From contig DJEF01000019.1 of the NCBI GenBank assembly GCA_002431285.1, positions 43,426 through 107,425 of the forward strand: 64,000 nucleotides of DNA, written 5' to 3'. This document shows, piece by piece, positions 36,941 to 48,600 of this stretch. The notes beneath the pieces were generated by a model. It saw nothing but the letters and a program-made list of their open reading frames with translations. It was not told the origin of the DNA and did not search any database. Source of the DNA: Ruminococcaceae bacterium UBA5905. Lineage in GTDB: Bacteria > Bacillota > Clostridia > Oscillospirales > Acutalibacteraceae. Position 1 is the first letter of the stretch; every line of letters begins with the position of its first letter. The position numbers and the translations under genes are program-made.

Positions 36941-39187
36941 TTGAGTCGGAAAAAGTGTTTTGCTTCGGCTTGCGCGGCCCTGCTGTTCCTGACGTTTCTG
37001 TGCGGCTGCCAATCCGAAAGCTCTCAAAAAACGGGTTCCTATGATTCCGATATACAGTCCTCCGACATTTCGGACACATGGATCGCGGAAAACGAGCACT
37101 ACCGTCTGGAGCTGAATGAGATCTCCATGGGGGTAACGCTCACGGATCGGCAAACCGGAAACACCTACGGCACCAATCCGCAGGCATCGGGCGAACAGCA
37201 GTTTGACGAGCTGGGAATGCCCATCAAGCGGCATCCCCAGGTGGAATCGGTGCTGTTCATCGAATATCTGGATGTGGAGAAGAACACCACCTCCAAGCTG
37301 ATCTCCTATTCGGCCGCCGTGCGGAGCGGGCGCACCGTCTGCGAAAAGGTGGAGAACGGCATCAAAATCTCCTATTATTTCGACGATGCCCAGATCATGG
37401 TGCCGCTCACCTATACCCTGCGGGAGACGGGAGTGGCCGTCTCGCTGGATCCGCGGGAGATACAGGAGAACGGCAATATGCTCATCTCGGTTTCGCTGGC
37501 GCCCTTCTGGTGCGCGGTGAGCAATACGGAATCCGACGGCTATCTGCTGTATCCCTCCGGTTCGGGAGCGCTGGTGTATGCCAAAGAGCTGTCTCAGCCG
37601 GGCGAGAGCTATTCCGATGAGGTATACGGCGCCGACGCCGCCAAAGAGGTGTGGGATAAGACCAGCACCACCAAGGCGATCCGGCTGCCGGTTTTCGGAG
37701 CCAAGGGCGCCGACACAGCCACCTGCGGCATCATCGAGCAGGGCGCGGAGTCCTGTCTGCTGGATCTGACCGTCGGCTCCACCTCGCTGGGATATTCCTC
37801 CGTGTATGTCACCTATCAGGTGCGCGGATATACGGCCAACATCAAGGAACTGTACAATAACCGCTATTATAAAGGGCTGGTCTACGCGGACGAGATGATC
37901 GACGCGCCCCTGACCATTGGCTACTATCCCCTGTCCGGCGATGACGCAAATTACAGCGGCATGGCGGCGGTCTACCGGGAATATCTCAACGAGACCGTGG
38001 GCACGGTGACTGAGGCCAGGACCTCGGCGCTCAGCATCACCGCCATAGGCGGCAGCCGGATCGCCAAGTCCTTCTTAGGCGTCCCGTACCAGACGCTCCT
38101 GCCCACGACCACCGTGGCGCAGGCAACGGAGATCCTGCAGGATCTGAAGAACGGCGGCGTGGACGTGTCGGCTTTCACCCTCAGCGGATACGGGAAATAC
38201 GGCGTGGACACGGTGAAGCCGGCAGGCGGCTTTGACATCGCCGGCAAGCTGGGGGATGCCCGGTCGCTGCGCACTCTGCAAGAAACCTGCGCCGACGCCA
38301 CCGATCTGTATTTTGACTTCGACACCGTCGCCTTTTCCCGCTCCGGCAGCGGATTTTCGGCCTATTTCGATTCCGCCGTCCGCGCCAATCGAAAGCAGGC
38401 GAAGATATACGATTTCAACATTGCGCTGCTGGGGCGCAAGACCGACTCCGCCTATTCTCTGCTGGCACGGGACCGGATCGGAGATTGCGCCGACAAGATT
38501 CTGAGCCGGGTGCAGAAATGGCAGCTGACCGGGATCGGACTGTCCTCTCTGTCCAATACGACCTATTCGGACTATTCCGATAAAACCGACAGCGCCTATT
38601 ACGCCAAAGCGGGCTTCGGCCAGCAGGTGTCTGACGTATATGACCGCATCGGCGGGGCCGGTATCCGGATCGTGTCCCAGGACGCCAACGCCTATGCGGC
38701 TGTGCGGTCGGCTGCCGTATTCGACAGTCCGACCACCTCCAGCGACGCACTGGTGTTCGATGCGGACATTCCCTTCTACCAGATGGCCCTGCGGGGAAGA
38801 ACGGCACTCTCCTGCGAGAGCATCAATCTGGTATCGGATCCCGCCGCACAGCTTTTGCGGGCGGTGGAGAGCGGCTCCGGACTGGCCTATACGGTGATCG
38901 CGGAATACGACACCGCCCTGATCGACGACAACCGGCCCCTGTTCTATAACAGCCGATACAGCGATCTGAAAGAGGGCATCATATCCGCCGCCGGAGAGCT
39001 GTCCGGGTATTACGCCAAGATCGGCGGCTCCGAGATCCGCAGCCACCGGATCGACCCGTCCGGACTGCGGGAAACGGTGTTTGCGAACGGAGTGACAGTA
39101 TTTGTGAACTACACGGCGCAGGAGCTGAACTCACCGGCGGGACGCGTTCCGGCAAAGGGCTTCCTCGTTTGGGAGGGCAATGTATGA
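36941..39187 (+). CDS. DUF5696-like lipoprotein of ABC transporter cluster (right)
   Basis: A 748-residue lipoprotein, paralogue of 9658-11922. The signal peptide ends in FLCGC, lipid cysteine at residue 23. I chose TTG at 36941, eight bases after GGAGG, giving an MSRKK start like the MSRR start of the left copy; a TTG at 36935 is too close to the ribosome site. The two share YRLELNEISMGVTLTD/FQLEWDETAACVLLTE, LRETGVAVSL/LREDSLAVSV, LFIEY-type strands, TIGYYPLSGDDANYSGMA/TVGFYPLSGEDAGYMGMA and FDADIPFYQMAL/LDVSIPFYAMVF. The stop overlaps the next permease as ATGA. The biochemical role is unknown. Confidence 0.86.
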   Translation: MSRKKCFASACAALLFLTFLCGCQSESSQKTGSYDSDIQSSDISDTWIAENEHYRLELNEISMGVTLTDRQTGNTYGTNPQASGEQQFDELGMPIKRHPQVESVLFIEYLDVEKNTTSKLISYSAAVRSGRTVCEKVENGIKISYYFDDAQIMVPLTYTLRETGVAVSLDPREIQENGNMLISVSLAPFWCAVSNTESDGYLLYPSGSGALVYAKELSQPGESYSDEVYGADAAKEVWDKTSTTKAIRLPVFGAKGADTATCGIIEQGAESCLLDLTVGSTSLGYSSVYVTYQVRGYTANIKELYNNRYYKGLVYADEMIDAPLTIGYYPLSGDDANYSGMAAVYREYLNETVGTVTEARTSALSITAIGGSRIAKSFLGVPYQTLLPTTTVAQATEILQDLKNGGVDVSAFTLSGYGKYGVDTVKPAGGFDIAGKLGDARSLRTLQETCADATDLYFDFDTVAFSRSGSGFSAYFDSAVRANRKQAKIYDFNIALLGRKTDSAYSLLARDRIGDCADKILSRVQKWQLTGIGLSSLSNTTYSDYSDKTDSAYYAKAGFGQQVSDVYDRIGGAGIRIVSQDANAYAAVRSAAVFDSPTTSSDALVFDADIPFYQMALRGRTALSCESINLVSDPAAQLLRAVESGSGLAYTVIAEYDTALIDDNRPLFYNSRYSDLKEGIISAAGELSGYYAKIGGSEIRSHRIDPSGLRETVFANGVTVFVNYTAQELNSPAGRVPAKGFLVWEGNV

Positions 39188-40083
39188 AAAAGAAAAAGTA
39201 TCGGGGGATCGAGCAGATCAAGAGCCGGTACGGCTGGCTGTTCATCTCCACATGGCTGATCGGCGTTGTGTTCTTCTTTGCCATCCCGGTCATACAATCG
39301 GTCATCTATTCGTTCTCGCAAATGACCATCAACGAGGACGGCATCCGGACGGTTTTCATCGGTCTGAAAAACTATAAGTACATCATCGCCGAACACACGG
39401 ATTACCTTAACTGGCTGAGTAAATCGGTGGGCAACTTCCTCTACTCACTGCCCATTATCGTGCTGCTGAGTCTGGTTCTGGCCCTGCTGCTGAACCAGAA
39501 ATTCAAAGGGCGGCTGTTCTTTCGGGCATTATATTTCATGCCGGTCATCATCGCCTCCGGCGTGGTGATCGAGCTGATCTCCGGCATGACCTCCGCCGGC
39601 GATATCGCCAACAGCTCGGTATCCGAATCGGTGTCCGGCGGGATGTTCAGCGTGCAGGATGTCATCGCCATCCTCGACCTGCCCACCGAGGTGGCCGTGT
39701 ATGTGCAGAAGATCATCGGCAACATTTTCAATCTGATCTGGAACAGCGGCATCCAGACGGTGCTGTTCATCGCCGGGCTGCAATCCATCCCCTCCAGCCT
39801 GTACGAAGCCAGCCGCGTGGAGGGCGCCACCAAATGGGAGGAATTCTGGTTTATCACTTTCCCGATGCTGTCCAATGTGACGCTGCTGGTGATGGTGTAT
39901 ACCATGGTGGAGCTGTTCATCAGCAACCGCAACGTGCTGGTGCTGAAGGTATACGATCTGATGCGGGCGGCCGTATACGACCAGACCTCCGCCATGATGT
40001 GGTTCTATTTTCTGGTCGTGGGCGCCATCATGGGCGTGGTGGTAGCCATCTATAAGAAATGTCTGCAAAACCGCTGGGCTTAA
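39184..40083 (+). CDS. ABC sugar permease, MalF type (right set, second pair)
   Basis: A 299-residue membrane subunit starting at the ATG inside the ATGA overlap with the DUF5696-like gene. Six segments are predicted; the EAA-like loop reads EASRVEGATKWEEFWFITFP. Between the third and fourth segments is an unusually long loop, as in the left copy (ISGMTSAGDIANSSVSESVSG here), which could contact a partner outside the membrane. Paralogue of 8753-9661. Confidence 0.93.
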   Translation: MKKKKYRGIEQIKSRYGWLFISTWLIGVVFFFAIPVIQSVIYSFSQMTINEDGIRTVFIGLKNYKYIIAEHTDYLNWLSKSVGNFLYSLPIIVLLSLVLALLLNQKFKGRLFFRALYFMPVIIASGVVIELISGMTSAGDIANSSVSESVSGGMFSVQDVIAILDLPTEVAVYVQKIIGNIFNLIWNSGIQTVLFIAGLQSIPSSLYEASRVEGATKWEEFWFITFPMLSNVTLLVMVYTMVELFISNRNVLVLKVYDLMRAAVYDQTSAMMWFYFLVVGAIMGVVVAIYKKCLQNRWA

Positions 40084-40098
40084 AGGGGGCGAGCACAA

Positions 40099-41091
40099 AT
40101 GAAACGGACTAAGCGCAATGCAACGCCCCTCACGGCGCAGGAACGGGCCTACCGGCTGAAGAAAACGCTCCCCGCCGTATTGACCAGCATTTTCCGCATG
40201 GTGATGCTCATTGCCATCGGCTATGTGATCATCTATCCCCTGCTGTACATGGTCGTCACCTCCCTCGTCAGCCGGAACGGATTCTTCAACTCCTCCCGGG
40301 TGTGGATTCCCGAATCCATCAGCCCGCTGTTCAACTACAAGACGGCCTGGGAACTGCTGGACTACAACGTATCTTTCTTCGCAACCTTAAAATACGAGAT
40401 CGTCAGCGCCCTCATCGAGGTAGCCGCCTGCGCCGTAACGGCCTACGGCTTCGCCCGGTTCAAATTCAAGGGCCGGGGGCTGCTGCTGGGCGTGCTGTTC
40501 CTGACCATCCTGGTGCCGGATATGCTGGTGATCATCCCCCGCATGGCCAACTATTCCAAATTCGATCCGCTGGGGCTCCTGGGGCTGATCCATAAACTGA
40601 CCGGCGCCGACCTGCGGCCGAATCTGCTGGGGAGCGTCGCCGCCTTCTATCTCCCGTCGCTGTTCTCCATGGGGCTGCGCTCCGGCATCATCATCTTCAT
40701 CTATATGCAGTTTTTCAGTTCCTTCCCCAAGGAGCTGGAGGAGGCGGCATGGATCGACGGCGCGGGACCGATCAAGACCTTTCTGAAGATCGCCGTCCCC
40801 TCATCGGGCGTGGTCATCACCACGGTGGTGGTATTCTCGCTCATCTGGCACTGGAACGACTATCTGCTGTGCGCGATGTATCTCAACGACGAGTATCCGC
40901 TGGCCATGTCGCTGAATATGCTGCCGACGAACCTCACCACTATGGGATATTACCTGAATCCGGAAACGCCGGAGACTCTGGCTTTCCAGATGGCCGGCTG
41001 TGTGCTGTTTGTCGCGCCCATGCTGCTCCTGTATATGATCCTGCAGCGGCGCTTCATCGAAAGCATCGACCGTGTCGGTATCACCGGCTGA
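40099..41091 (+). CDS. ABC sugar permease, MalG type (right set, second pair)
   Basis: A 330-residue membrane subunit, six predicted segments, EAA loop LEEAAWIDGAGPIKTFLKIAVP, C-terminus QRRFIESIDRVGITG. AAGGGGG precedes the ATG, 15 bases after its partner. Paralogue of 7762-8748, with LIEVAACAVTAYGFARFKFKG matching LIEVASCAIAAYGLARFEFRG. Confidence 0.93.
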   Translation: MKRTKRNATPLTAQERAYRLKKTLPAVLTSIFRMVMLIAIGYVIIYPLLYMVVTSLVSRNGFFNSSRVWIPESISPLFNYKTAWELLDYNVSFFATLKYEIVSALIEVAACAVTAYGFARFKFKGRGLLLGVLFLTILVPDMLVIIPRMANYSKFDPLGLLGLIHKLTGADLRPNLLGSVAAFYLPSLFSMGLRSGIIIFIYMQFFSSFPKELEEAAWIDGAGPIKTFLKIAVPSSGVVITTVVVFSLIWHWNDYLLCAMYLNDEYPLAMSLNMLPTNLTTMGYYLNPETPETLAFQMAGCVLFVAPMLLLYMILQRRFIESIDRVGITG

Positions 41092-41148
41092 CCCTGTTGT
41101 ATACACAATTCGCAAATCCATAAAATTCAGAAAAAAGGAGAAATCGCT

Positions 41149-42594
41149 ATGTCAAGGAAAATCACCCGCATTTTCGCAACCCTCGCATGCCTTCTGATGA
41201 TCCTGGCCATGATCGCGGGCTGCGGAAAATCCAAGCCCACCGTATCGTGGGAATCCTACTATTCCGACTATGACGGACCGACCCTGTCGGACAACACGTC
41301 CAAGTCGGATTCCGGCTCCTCGGCGGACGCTGACAACACCAGCGGAAACCAGAACAGCGGAAGCTCGAAATCCGGCAAGGATACCCCCAATGCCAACACC
41401 TCCACCGGCACGGTGAATCCGGAGAAATACCGGGGCACAACCGTGCGGTACGCCACCTGGAAAAACCCGTTCCAGAACGAGGACGGCAAGGTGATCGAGA
41501 AATTCCAGAAGAAATACGGCATCAAGGTGAAGATCGACACCGTGCCGCAGAGCACCTACGTGAGCGAAATCGCCGGCATGATCGCCGCCCATAACTCCCC
41601 CGATATCTTCTTCGACAACGGTTTCTTCCCGGCGTCCATCTCCTGTCTGCAGCCTCTGGACGCCATGCAGCTGAACCTGTCCGACGGCATCTGGGATCAG
41701 GGCATGATCAAGATGTCTACCCTGGGCGGCAAGCCCTTCCTCGTCAATACAGTGGGTAATATCTGGGCGGAAGTTGACTGTCTGTTTTACAACAAGAAGA
41801 TCTTCACTGACAACAATATCACCACCCCCGAGGAATACTACAAGGCCAAGAAATGGAACTACGCAGCGCTGGAGAAGTGCATGACCGATCTGAAGAACGC
41901 CGGCTACATCGGCGCGTATGTGGATGTGCAGACGCTGCTGGCCTCCGCCGGAACGGGCTTCTACGGCTTTAAGGACGGCAAGATCACCAATGGCGTGAAC
42001 GAGATGACCAACAATGTGCTGACCCGGATCGCCCAGTGGGTCAGCGACGGTCTGATCCGGAATCCGCTGGAGCGGAACCTGCTGCAAAACTTCATTAAGG
42101 GCAAGGCCGGCATCGCCATCACCAACGCATACGGCATGAAGGCCACCGGATACTTCTCCGAGATGAACCCCAACGACGTGGGCTTCACCTACATCCCGAG
42201 ATATGACGACAACACCAAGGCCTACACCACCGGCCTGTTCCGCGGCTGGGGTCTGATCCGCGGCGCGCAGAACCCGGTCGGCGCCGGCATCTTCATCCGC
42301 TACTATCTGGATGTCAATAACTACGACACCGATTCCGCATTCATCAACAATGATGCAAAGCAGTTCTTCTTCAAGCTCACCTCCGGCGTGAACACCGACG
42401 ACAAGAACCCCTACCTGACGCTGGGCGTAGCGACGCTGTGCAGCGAAAGCATGGATGCCTACGTAGGCTTTGCCGGCGAATCCCCCAACCAGGTGCGGAC
42501 CAAGGTTTCTTCCTACCTGCCCACCATCAACAGCAATGTGAACAAGGTGAACAGCGAGATCCAGAAGCAGCTTGAATCTTTAGGACTGAAATAA
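41149..42594 (+). CDS. ABC sugar transporter solute-binding lipoprotein (right set)
   Basis: A 481-residue family 1 solute-binding lipoprotein. The signal peptide ends in AMIAGC (cysteine at residue 25); a Ser/Asp/Asn-rich linker runs to about residue 90. The binding domain begins TTVRYATWKNPFQ and contains FQKKYGIKVKIDTVPQ, SPDIFFDNGF and FRGWGLIRGAQNPVGAGIF. It follows the second permease pair by 57 bases with AAAAGGAG before the ATG. It is more diverged from its left-hand equivalent than the permeases are from theirs, which would allow the two importers to carry different oligosaccharides. Confidence 0.9.
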   Translation: MSRKITRIFATLACLLMILAMIAGCGKSKPTVSWESYYSDYDGPTLSDNTSKSDSGSSADADNTSGNQNSGSSKSGKDTPNANTSTGTVNPEKYRGTTVRYATWKNPFQNEDGKVIEKFQKKYGIKVKIDTVPQSTYVSEIAGMIAAHNSPDIFFDNGFFPASISCLQPLDAMQLNLSDGIWDQGMIKMSTLGGKPFLVNTVGNIWAEVDCLFYNKKIFTDNNITTPEEYYKAKKWNYAALEKCMTDLKNAGYIGAYVDVQTLLASAGTGFYGFKDGKITNGVNEMTNNVLTRIAQWVSDGLIRNPLERNLLQNFIKGKAGIAITNAYGMKATGYFSEMNPNDVGFTYIPRYDDNTKAYTTGLFRGWGLIRGAQNPVGAGIFIRYYLDVNNYDTDSAFINNDAKQFFFKLTSGVNTDDKNPYLTLGVATLCSESMDAYVGFAGESPNQVRTKVSSYLPTINSNVNKVNSEIQKQLESLGLK

Positions 42595-42633
42595 GGACTC
42601 TCTCAGAAACTTTCCATCCAAAGGAGTGCGCGT

Positions 42634-45600
42634 ATGAAACTGTCAATGAACTTTTCCAGAAAAGCTCTTGCGCTTCTGCTGGCTCTTGTGATGCTGATTA
42701 CGGCCCTGTCCGTGAATCTCGCCGTGATGGCGGGAGCCGATACCGGCGGTTCCTCCGACCCCCTCAAGGAGGGGGTCAAGGGGGTCGTATGGAACGGCGA
42801 AACGGCGACCGGATTCGCAGGCGGAACCGGCACGGCATCCGATCCCTATCTCATTGCGACCCCCAATCAGCTGGCCTATCTGTTGCAGCACGATGTGATT
42901 GCTACGGCAAATGAAACAGATAAAACAAGTGCCTCCATGAATAAGCACTATAAGCTGACGGCCAACATCTATCTGAACGACGTATCCGACCCGAACTGGA
43001 AGGAAAACAACCCGCACAGCTGGTTTACGACCGGCAGCGCCCAGCGTTTCGGCGGCTCCCTCGACGGCGACGGATACACCATCTACGGTCTGTATTACAA
43101 CGGCGATCAGGCCTGCGGCCTGATCCCCTATGCGAATATCTGGTATAACGATGTAGCTTTTAAGAATCTGACCATTTCGGATGCCTATCTCAGCACCACC
43201 GGTTATTTCGCGTCGGCGCTGGTGGGCTACACCTACGGCAAAAACAAGAAATCCTTCACGGTTTCCAATTGCTATGTGACCAGCACGGTTTCCGTGAAAA
43301 CGACCTCTCAATACGGCGGCGGTTTCCTGGGCTGCGCCGCCGACGGCGGTGATACCTATACGGTGGAAAACTCCGCAGTGCTGGCGACGGTGGAGGCGAA
43401 GGGCGGCTATCGCGGCACTTTCTGCGGCAGCTTCAGCCCCAGCAACAACGTCACGGTGCGCAACAGCTTCGCTTTCCAGGGCTTCGGCGGCGATGTGGAC
43501 ACCAACGAGAACAGCTATGCCATCTCCGATCTGTCCGCCATCAAGGGCGCGGCAGCCAAGACCGAGATGCCGGAGCTGAAATGGGACAGCGTGTGGGTGC
43601 TCACCGACAGCTATCCGGTGCTCAAGGACGCCAAGCCCGCCCACGAAATCTGGGACGGCAGCGTGGCCAAATCCTATGCGGCGGGCAGCGGTACAGCGGA
43701 CGATCCCTACTGGATCGCCGACGGCGCCCAGCTGGCTCTCATGCTGCATGAGGGCGATAACTCCAAAGGAAAGTTCTATACGCTGGCGGCACATATCTCT
43801 CTCAACGATACGACGGTCGCCGACTGGAAGAACGGCACGCCCCGTTCCTGGTATTCGCTGGATGCGGTCGGCGGGAAGTATTTCCAGGGCACCCTGATCG
43901 GCGGCAGCCATTCCGTGCGAGGGCTGTACTACAAGGGCAGCGACAGCAAGGTGGGTCTCATTCCGGCGGCTAAGGGGACAGTATCGGTCAGCGATATCCG
44001 ATTCGACGACACCTATATCGAGTCGGACGGTACGGCGCTGGCGACCCTGATCGGCTATGCAGACGGCGGCAGTTTCAACGTCACCAAATGCTATATTCGC
44101 GAGAATAACACCGTCAAGAGCACGAATACGACGGCCGGCGGCATCATCGGCGGCGGTACGGGCGAATTTACGGTGGAGGATTCGGCGGTGCTGTCCGACC
44201 GGACCGCCACGGCAAACACCGGCGCCATCGCCGCCAGTGTCGGCTCCGCCAAGGTGACGGTGAAGAACACCTTCGCCAAGGGCGTGCTCGGAAACGATCC
44301 CGGCCAGGCGGCCACCGCCGTCAACTGCTATACCGACACCGCCGACACGGTCTATAAGACCAAGGTCTGCGAGGCGGCAAAGATGCAGGGCCCCGACGCG
44401 GCCACGGCAATGCCCGATCTGGACTGGAAGAACGTCTGGACCGTCCGGGAGAACGGCTATCCGGAATATCGGGTAACCGAGGCCGAGGAGAGCAAAATCT
44501 GGGACGGCACCGTTGCCAAGCGCTATGCCGGCGGAACCGGCACGGCAGCCGATCCCTATCAGATCGCTTTCGGCTCGCAGCTGGCCAAGATGGCGGCGGA
44601 CGAGCAGAGCACAGGCAAATACTATGTGCTGACCGAGGATATATGGCTCAACGATACCACCGCGGAAAACTGGAAAGATGCGGCCACCCAATGGCTGTGG
44701 AACAACAACCAGTTCGCCGGCCATCTGGACGGCGCCGGACACACCATCCGCGGTCTCTACTATAACGGCAATGACAGCAAGGTCGGTCTCTTCTGCTACA
44801 CGAAAGAGGCGACCATCCGACAGCTCACGGTGGCGGATTCCGAGCTTGTTTCCTCCGGCTTCGGCGTTGGCACACTGATCGGCCAGGCGGGGGGTGCCGT
44901 CACCATCACCGACTGCGTGGTGGAGGACAGCGTGACAGTCCGCTCCACCTACAATGCCGGTGGCGATAAGGGCGCCGGCGGTTTCGTGGGCTACGGTGGC
45001 GGCAAGGTCACCGTTGACAGCTCCGCCTTTGTGGGCACCGTGGAGGCGCCGGGCTTTGCGGGCGCGTTCCTGGGCAACTGCTGGACGGCGGCTGTGATCA
45101 ATAACAGCTTCTCCACCGCGACGGTACAGTTCCGCGGCAAGAGTACGAGCAACGACAGCGCCTCCGCCAACAATTACAGCGCCTATACCGGCGCACAGAC
45201 CGGCACCCAGACGGTGGCGGCGGAGCAGATGAAGGGCAAGGATGCCCTCACCCATATGCCCCTGCTGAGCGGCTGGGCGGCCACGGAAAAATACCCGGTG
45301 CGGTTTTACAGCGGCGTGGCAGGCGAGGTATGGTCCGGCGTGTCGGCGATCAGCTATGCGGCGGGCACCGGTACGCAGAGCGACCCCTACATCATCGAGA
45401 CGGCCGAACAGCTGGCCTATCTGGTGAAGGATACCTCCACCGGCGGCAAGTATTATCAGCTGGCCGCGGACATTCGGCTCAACGATACATCCGCGGAAAA
45501 CTGGAAGGACACCGCCCGTCCCTGGATCGTGTCCACCGCCATATTCGGCGGTATCTTCAGCGGCAACGGGCACACCATCAGCGGCCTGTACTATAATGGC

Positions 45601-48600
45601 AGCGAATCCGCAGTCGGCCTGTTCCGCTATGCCAAAGACGCCACCATCAAACGGGTGACCGTCGATCAATCCTATGTGTATACCACCGGTTTCGGCCCGG
45701 CGCTGCTGGTCGGGCAGGCATATTCCGGCACCGTGAACTTCTCCGAGTGCCAGGCGACCGAAACAACCTATGTGGAATCCACCTATAATACCGATGGCAA
45801 TAAAGGTGCCGGCGGCCTCGTGGGTTACGGCGGCGGCAACGTACAGATCGAAAACTCCGCTTTCACGGGCAGCGTAGTCGCTCCGGGCAATCCCGGCGCC
45901 TTCGTCGGCAACTGCTGGGCCACGGTTTCGATCCGGGGCAGCTTTGCCACGGCCGGGGTCCGATTCTGCACAAAGCGGGGGCTGACCGAACCCTCCGGCA
46001 ACTACGGCACGGAGGATGAAACCGGCGTGACCAAGCTCACCTCGGATCAGATGAAGGGTGAAGCGGCCAGAACCAATATGCCGGGGCTGAACTGGACGAT
46101 CGTCTGGGCGACCACCGAGGGCTATCCCCGGTGCCGGTTCCTGGATCCCAACGGCACGCCCGGCGCGGTCTGGACGGGTCTGGCGGCCGAGAGCTATGCC
46201 GGCGGCGACGGCAGCGAAAAGAACCCCTACCTCATCGCCACCGGCGAACAGCTGGCCAAGATGGTGCAGGATGCGGAAAGCGCCGGAAAATTCTATAAAA
46301 TCATCGAGGATATCCGGCTCAACGACACGACGGCGGAGAACTGGAAAGATTCCGCCACTCAGTGGATCTGGAACAACAACATTTTCCAGGGGAATGTGAA
46401 CGGCGACTGCCACACGGTGAGCGGCCTCTATTACAACGGTACCAATTCCAAGGTGGGCCTGTTCTGCTACGCGAAAAACGCCACGATCCGGCGGATCGTG
46501 CTGACGGATTCCTCCATCTATACCACCGGCTTTGCAGCCGGCAGTCTGGTGGGCGACGCCAACAGCGGTGAGATCAAGATCGCGGAATGCTACATGACGG
46601 AGACGGTCAGCGTGGAATCCACCTATGACGCCGGCAACGACAAGGGCGCCGGCGGTATCGTGGGCTACGGCGGAGCCGTTATCGCGGTGGACACCTGCGC
46701 ATTCCTCGGCACGGTGAAGGCTCCGGTCTATGCCGGCACGATCCTGGGCAACGTCTGGGGCACCGTCACGGTGAAAAACAGCTTCTCGCTGCAGCCCGGC
46801 AAATTCAGCCCCAAGAAGGGACTGAGCGGTTCCTCCATCAACAACTACGGCACCGCCACCGAGGCGGAATCCGGCGTGACTGCGATCGCGGCGGAAAAGA
46901 TGCTGGGTGCGGCGGCCAAGACCAATATGCCGCTGTTCAACTGGGAGCGCGCATGGAAAACAACGGATCGCTATCCGGTGCTGAACGTGGGCGAATACGA
47001 GGGTGTCCCCGGTCAGGTCTGGGGCGGACGGCTGGCTTCCGGCTTTGCCGGCGGCAGCGGCAAGATCGACGACCCCTATCTGATCTCCACCCCCGAGCAG
47101 CTGGCGTATCTGGTGAACGATCTGTATGCCAGCGTCGGCAACTACTATAAGCTGACGGACGACATCTATCTCAACGATGTGAAAAACAGCAACTGGGAGA
47201 AGAACAACCCCAATTCCTGGTTCTGGGTCAGCGGCGCAAGAGCCGGTAACTTCAACGGCCACTTTGACGGCGACGGCCATGTGGTGTATGGACTGTATCT
47301 GGATCTGAAACAAACCACGGATGTGGTCTATGCGGGTCTCTTCCCCTCCATCTCCGACGGCACGGTGATCGAACGGGTGGGCATCGCCAACGCCCACATG
47401 AAGGTGCGCAGCGAGCTCACCAAGACCGAGAGCTATGTGGGCGGTATCGCCGGGTATGTGTTCTTCAACAAAGCGGATTCCACCTATGTGGATACGCCGG
47501 TCGTGTTCCCGAAGATCTCTCAGTGCTTCGGCGATAAGACGGTGACGCTGGAAGCAGATTTCTGCGGCGGCATCGTGGCCGGTGCTCCGCGCCCGGCGGA
47601 TATCAATGATTGCTACTTCATCGGTAAGCTGAACGGCGAACGCGTGGGCGGTATCGTCGGCAACAGCTGGACGGAATACCAGGGCGCCACCGTAACCCAT
47701 TGCTATTCGGCGACGGCCGATGCCGATCTGTTGGGCAATGGCCGCGCCAGCGTGACCAACTCCGCGACCCCCATCAACTACACGGAGAACTATGCCAACT
47801 CCACGGGTCTGGGCAACATGGTCACGCAGATCAGCCTGCTGATGATGCGGGGCGAGGCGGCATACAAGAATATGCCGGCGCTGGATTTCGAGAATGTGTG
47901 GTATGCGCTGCCCAACGGCACCCCGGTGCTGCGGATCTTCGGAACCACCGACCGGTTCTCCAACACCTCGGATCCGAAGCCCATTGAGGTCTCCTTCGTG
48001 AGCAACGGCGGCACGACCTTCGATCCCATCTACGGCAATCCCGAGGAGAAGATGAACATACCGATCCCCGTGCGGGAGGGCTATATCTTCGACGGCTGGT
48101 ATGTCTACCGGCAGCTGGACTTCAAGTTTGACATTGATTATTTCCCCTATTTCGACCAGGTGCTGTATGCCAAGTGGGTACCCAACGGCGAGATGCAGGA
48201 CTTCGAGGAATACCCGGACACGATGTACGACACCGGCAGGGACTATGAGTATTATCTCCCCGGCACGGTTGGGTACAATGCGAACTATGTCCGCAACGGT
48301 ACGGCCTCCATGCACCGCATCGGCGCCACCGCCGCCGACAGCGATTTCCTGCTGATGTACGAGACGCTGCTGACGGTCGGCAAGCAGTATACCATGACCT
48401 TCTGGACGACCACGGATGTGTCCGGCACGGCGGTGGATCTGTCGCTGGTGTACGAGAACTGGCCGGATGTGTACGATTCCGATTCCGGTGTGGAATTCAT
48501 CAAGCGGGTCACGCTGCAGCAGGGCGAATGGCAGAAGGTGGAGTTCACCTTCATCGCCCGCACCCAGTGGGTGGCCATGCGTACCTCCGGGAACGCCAGC

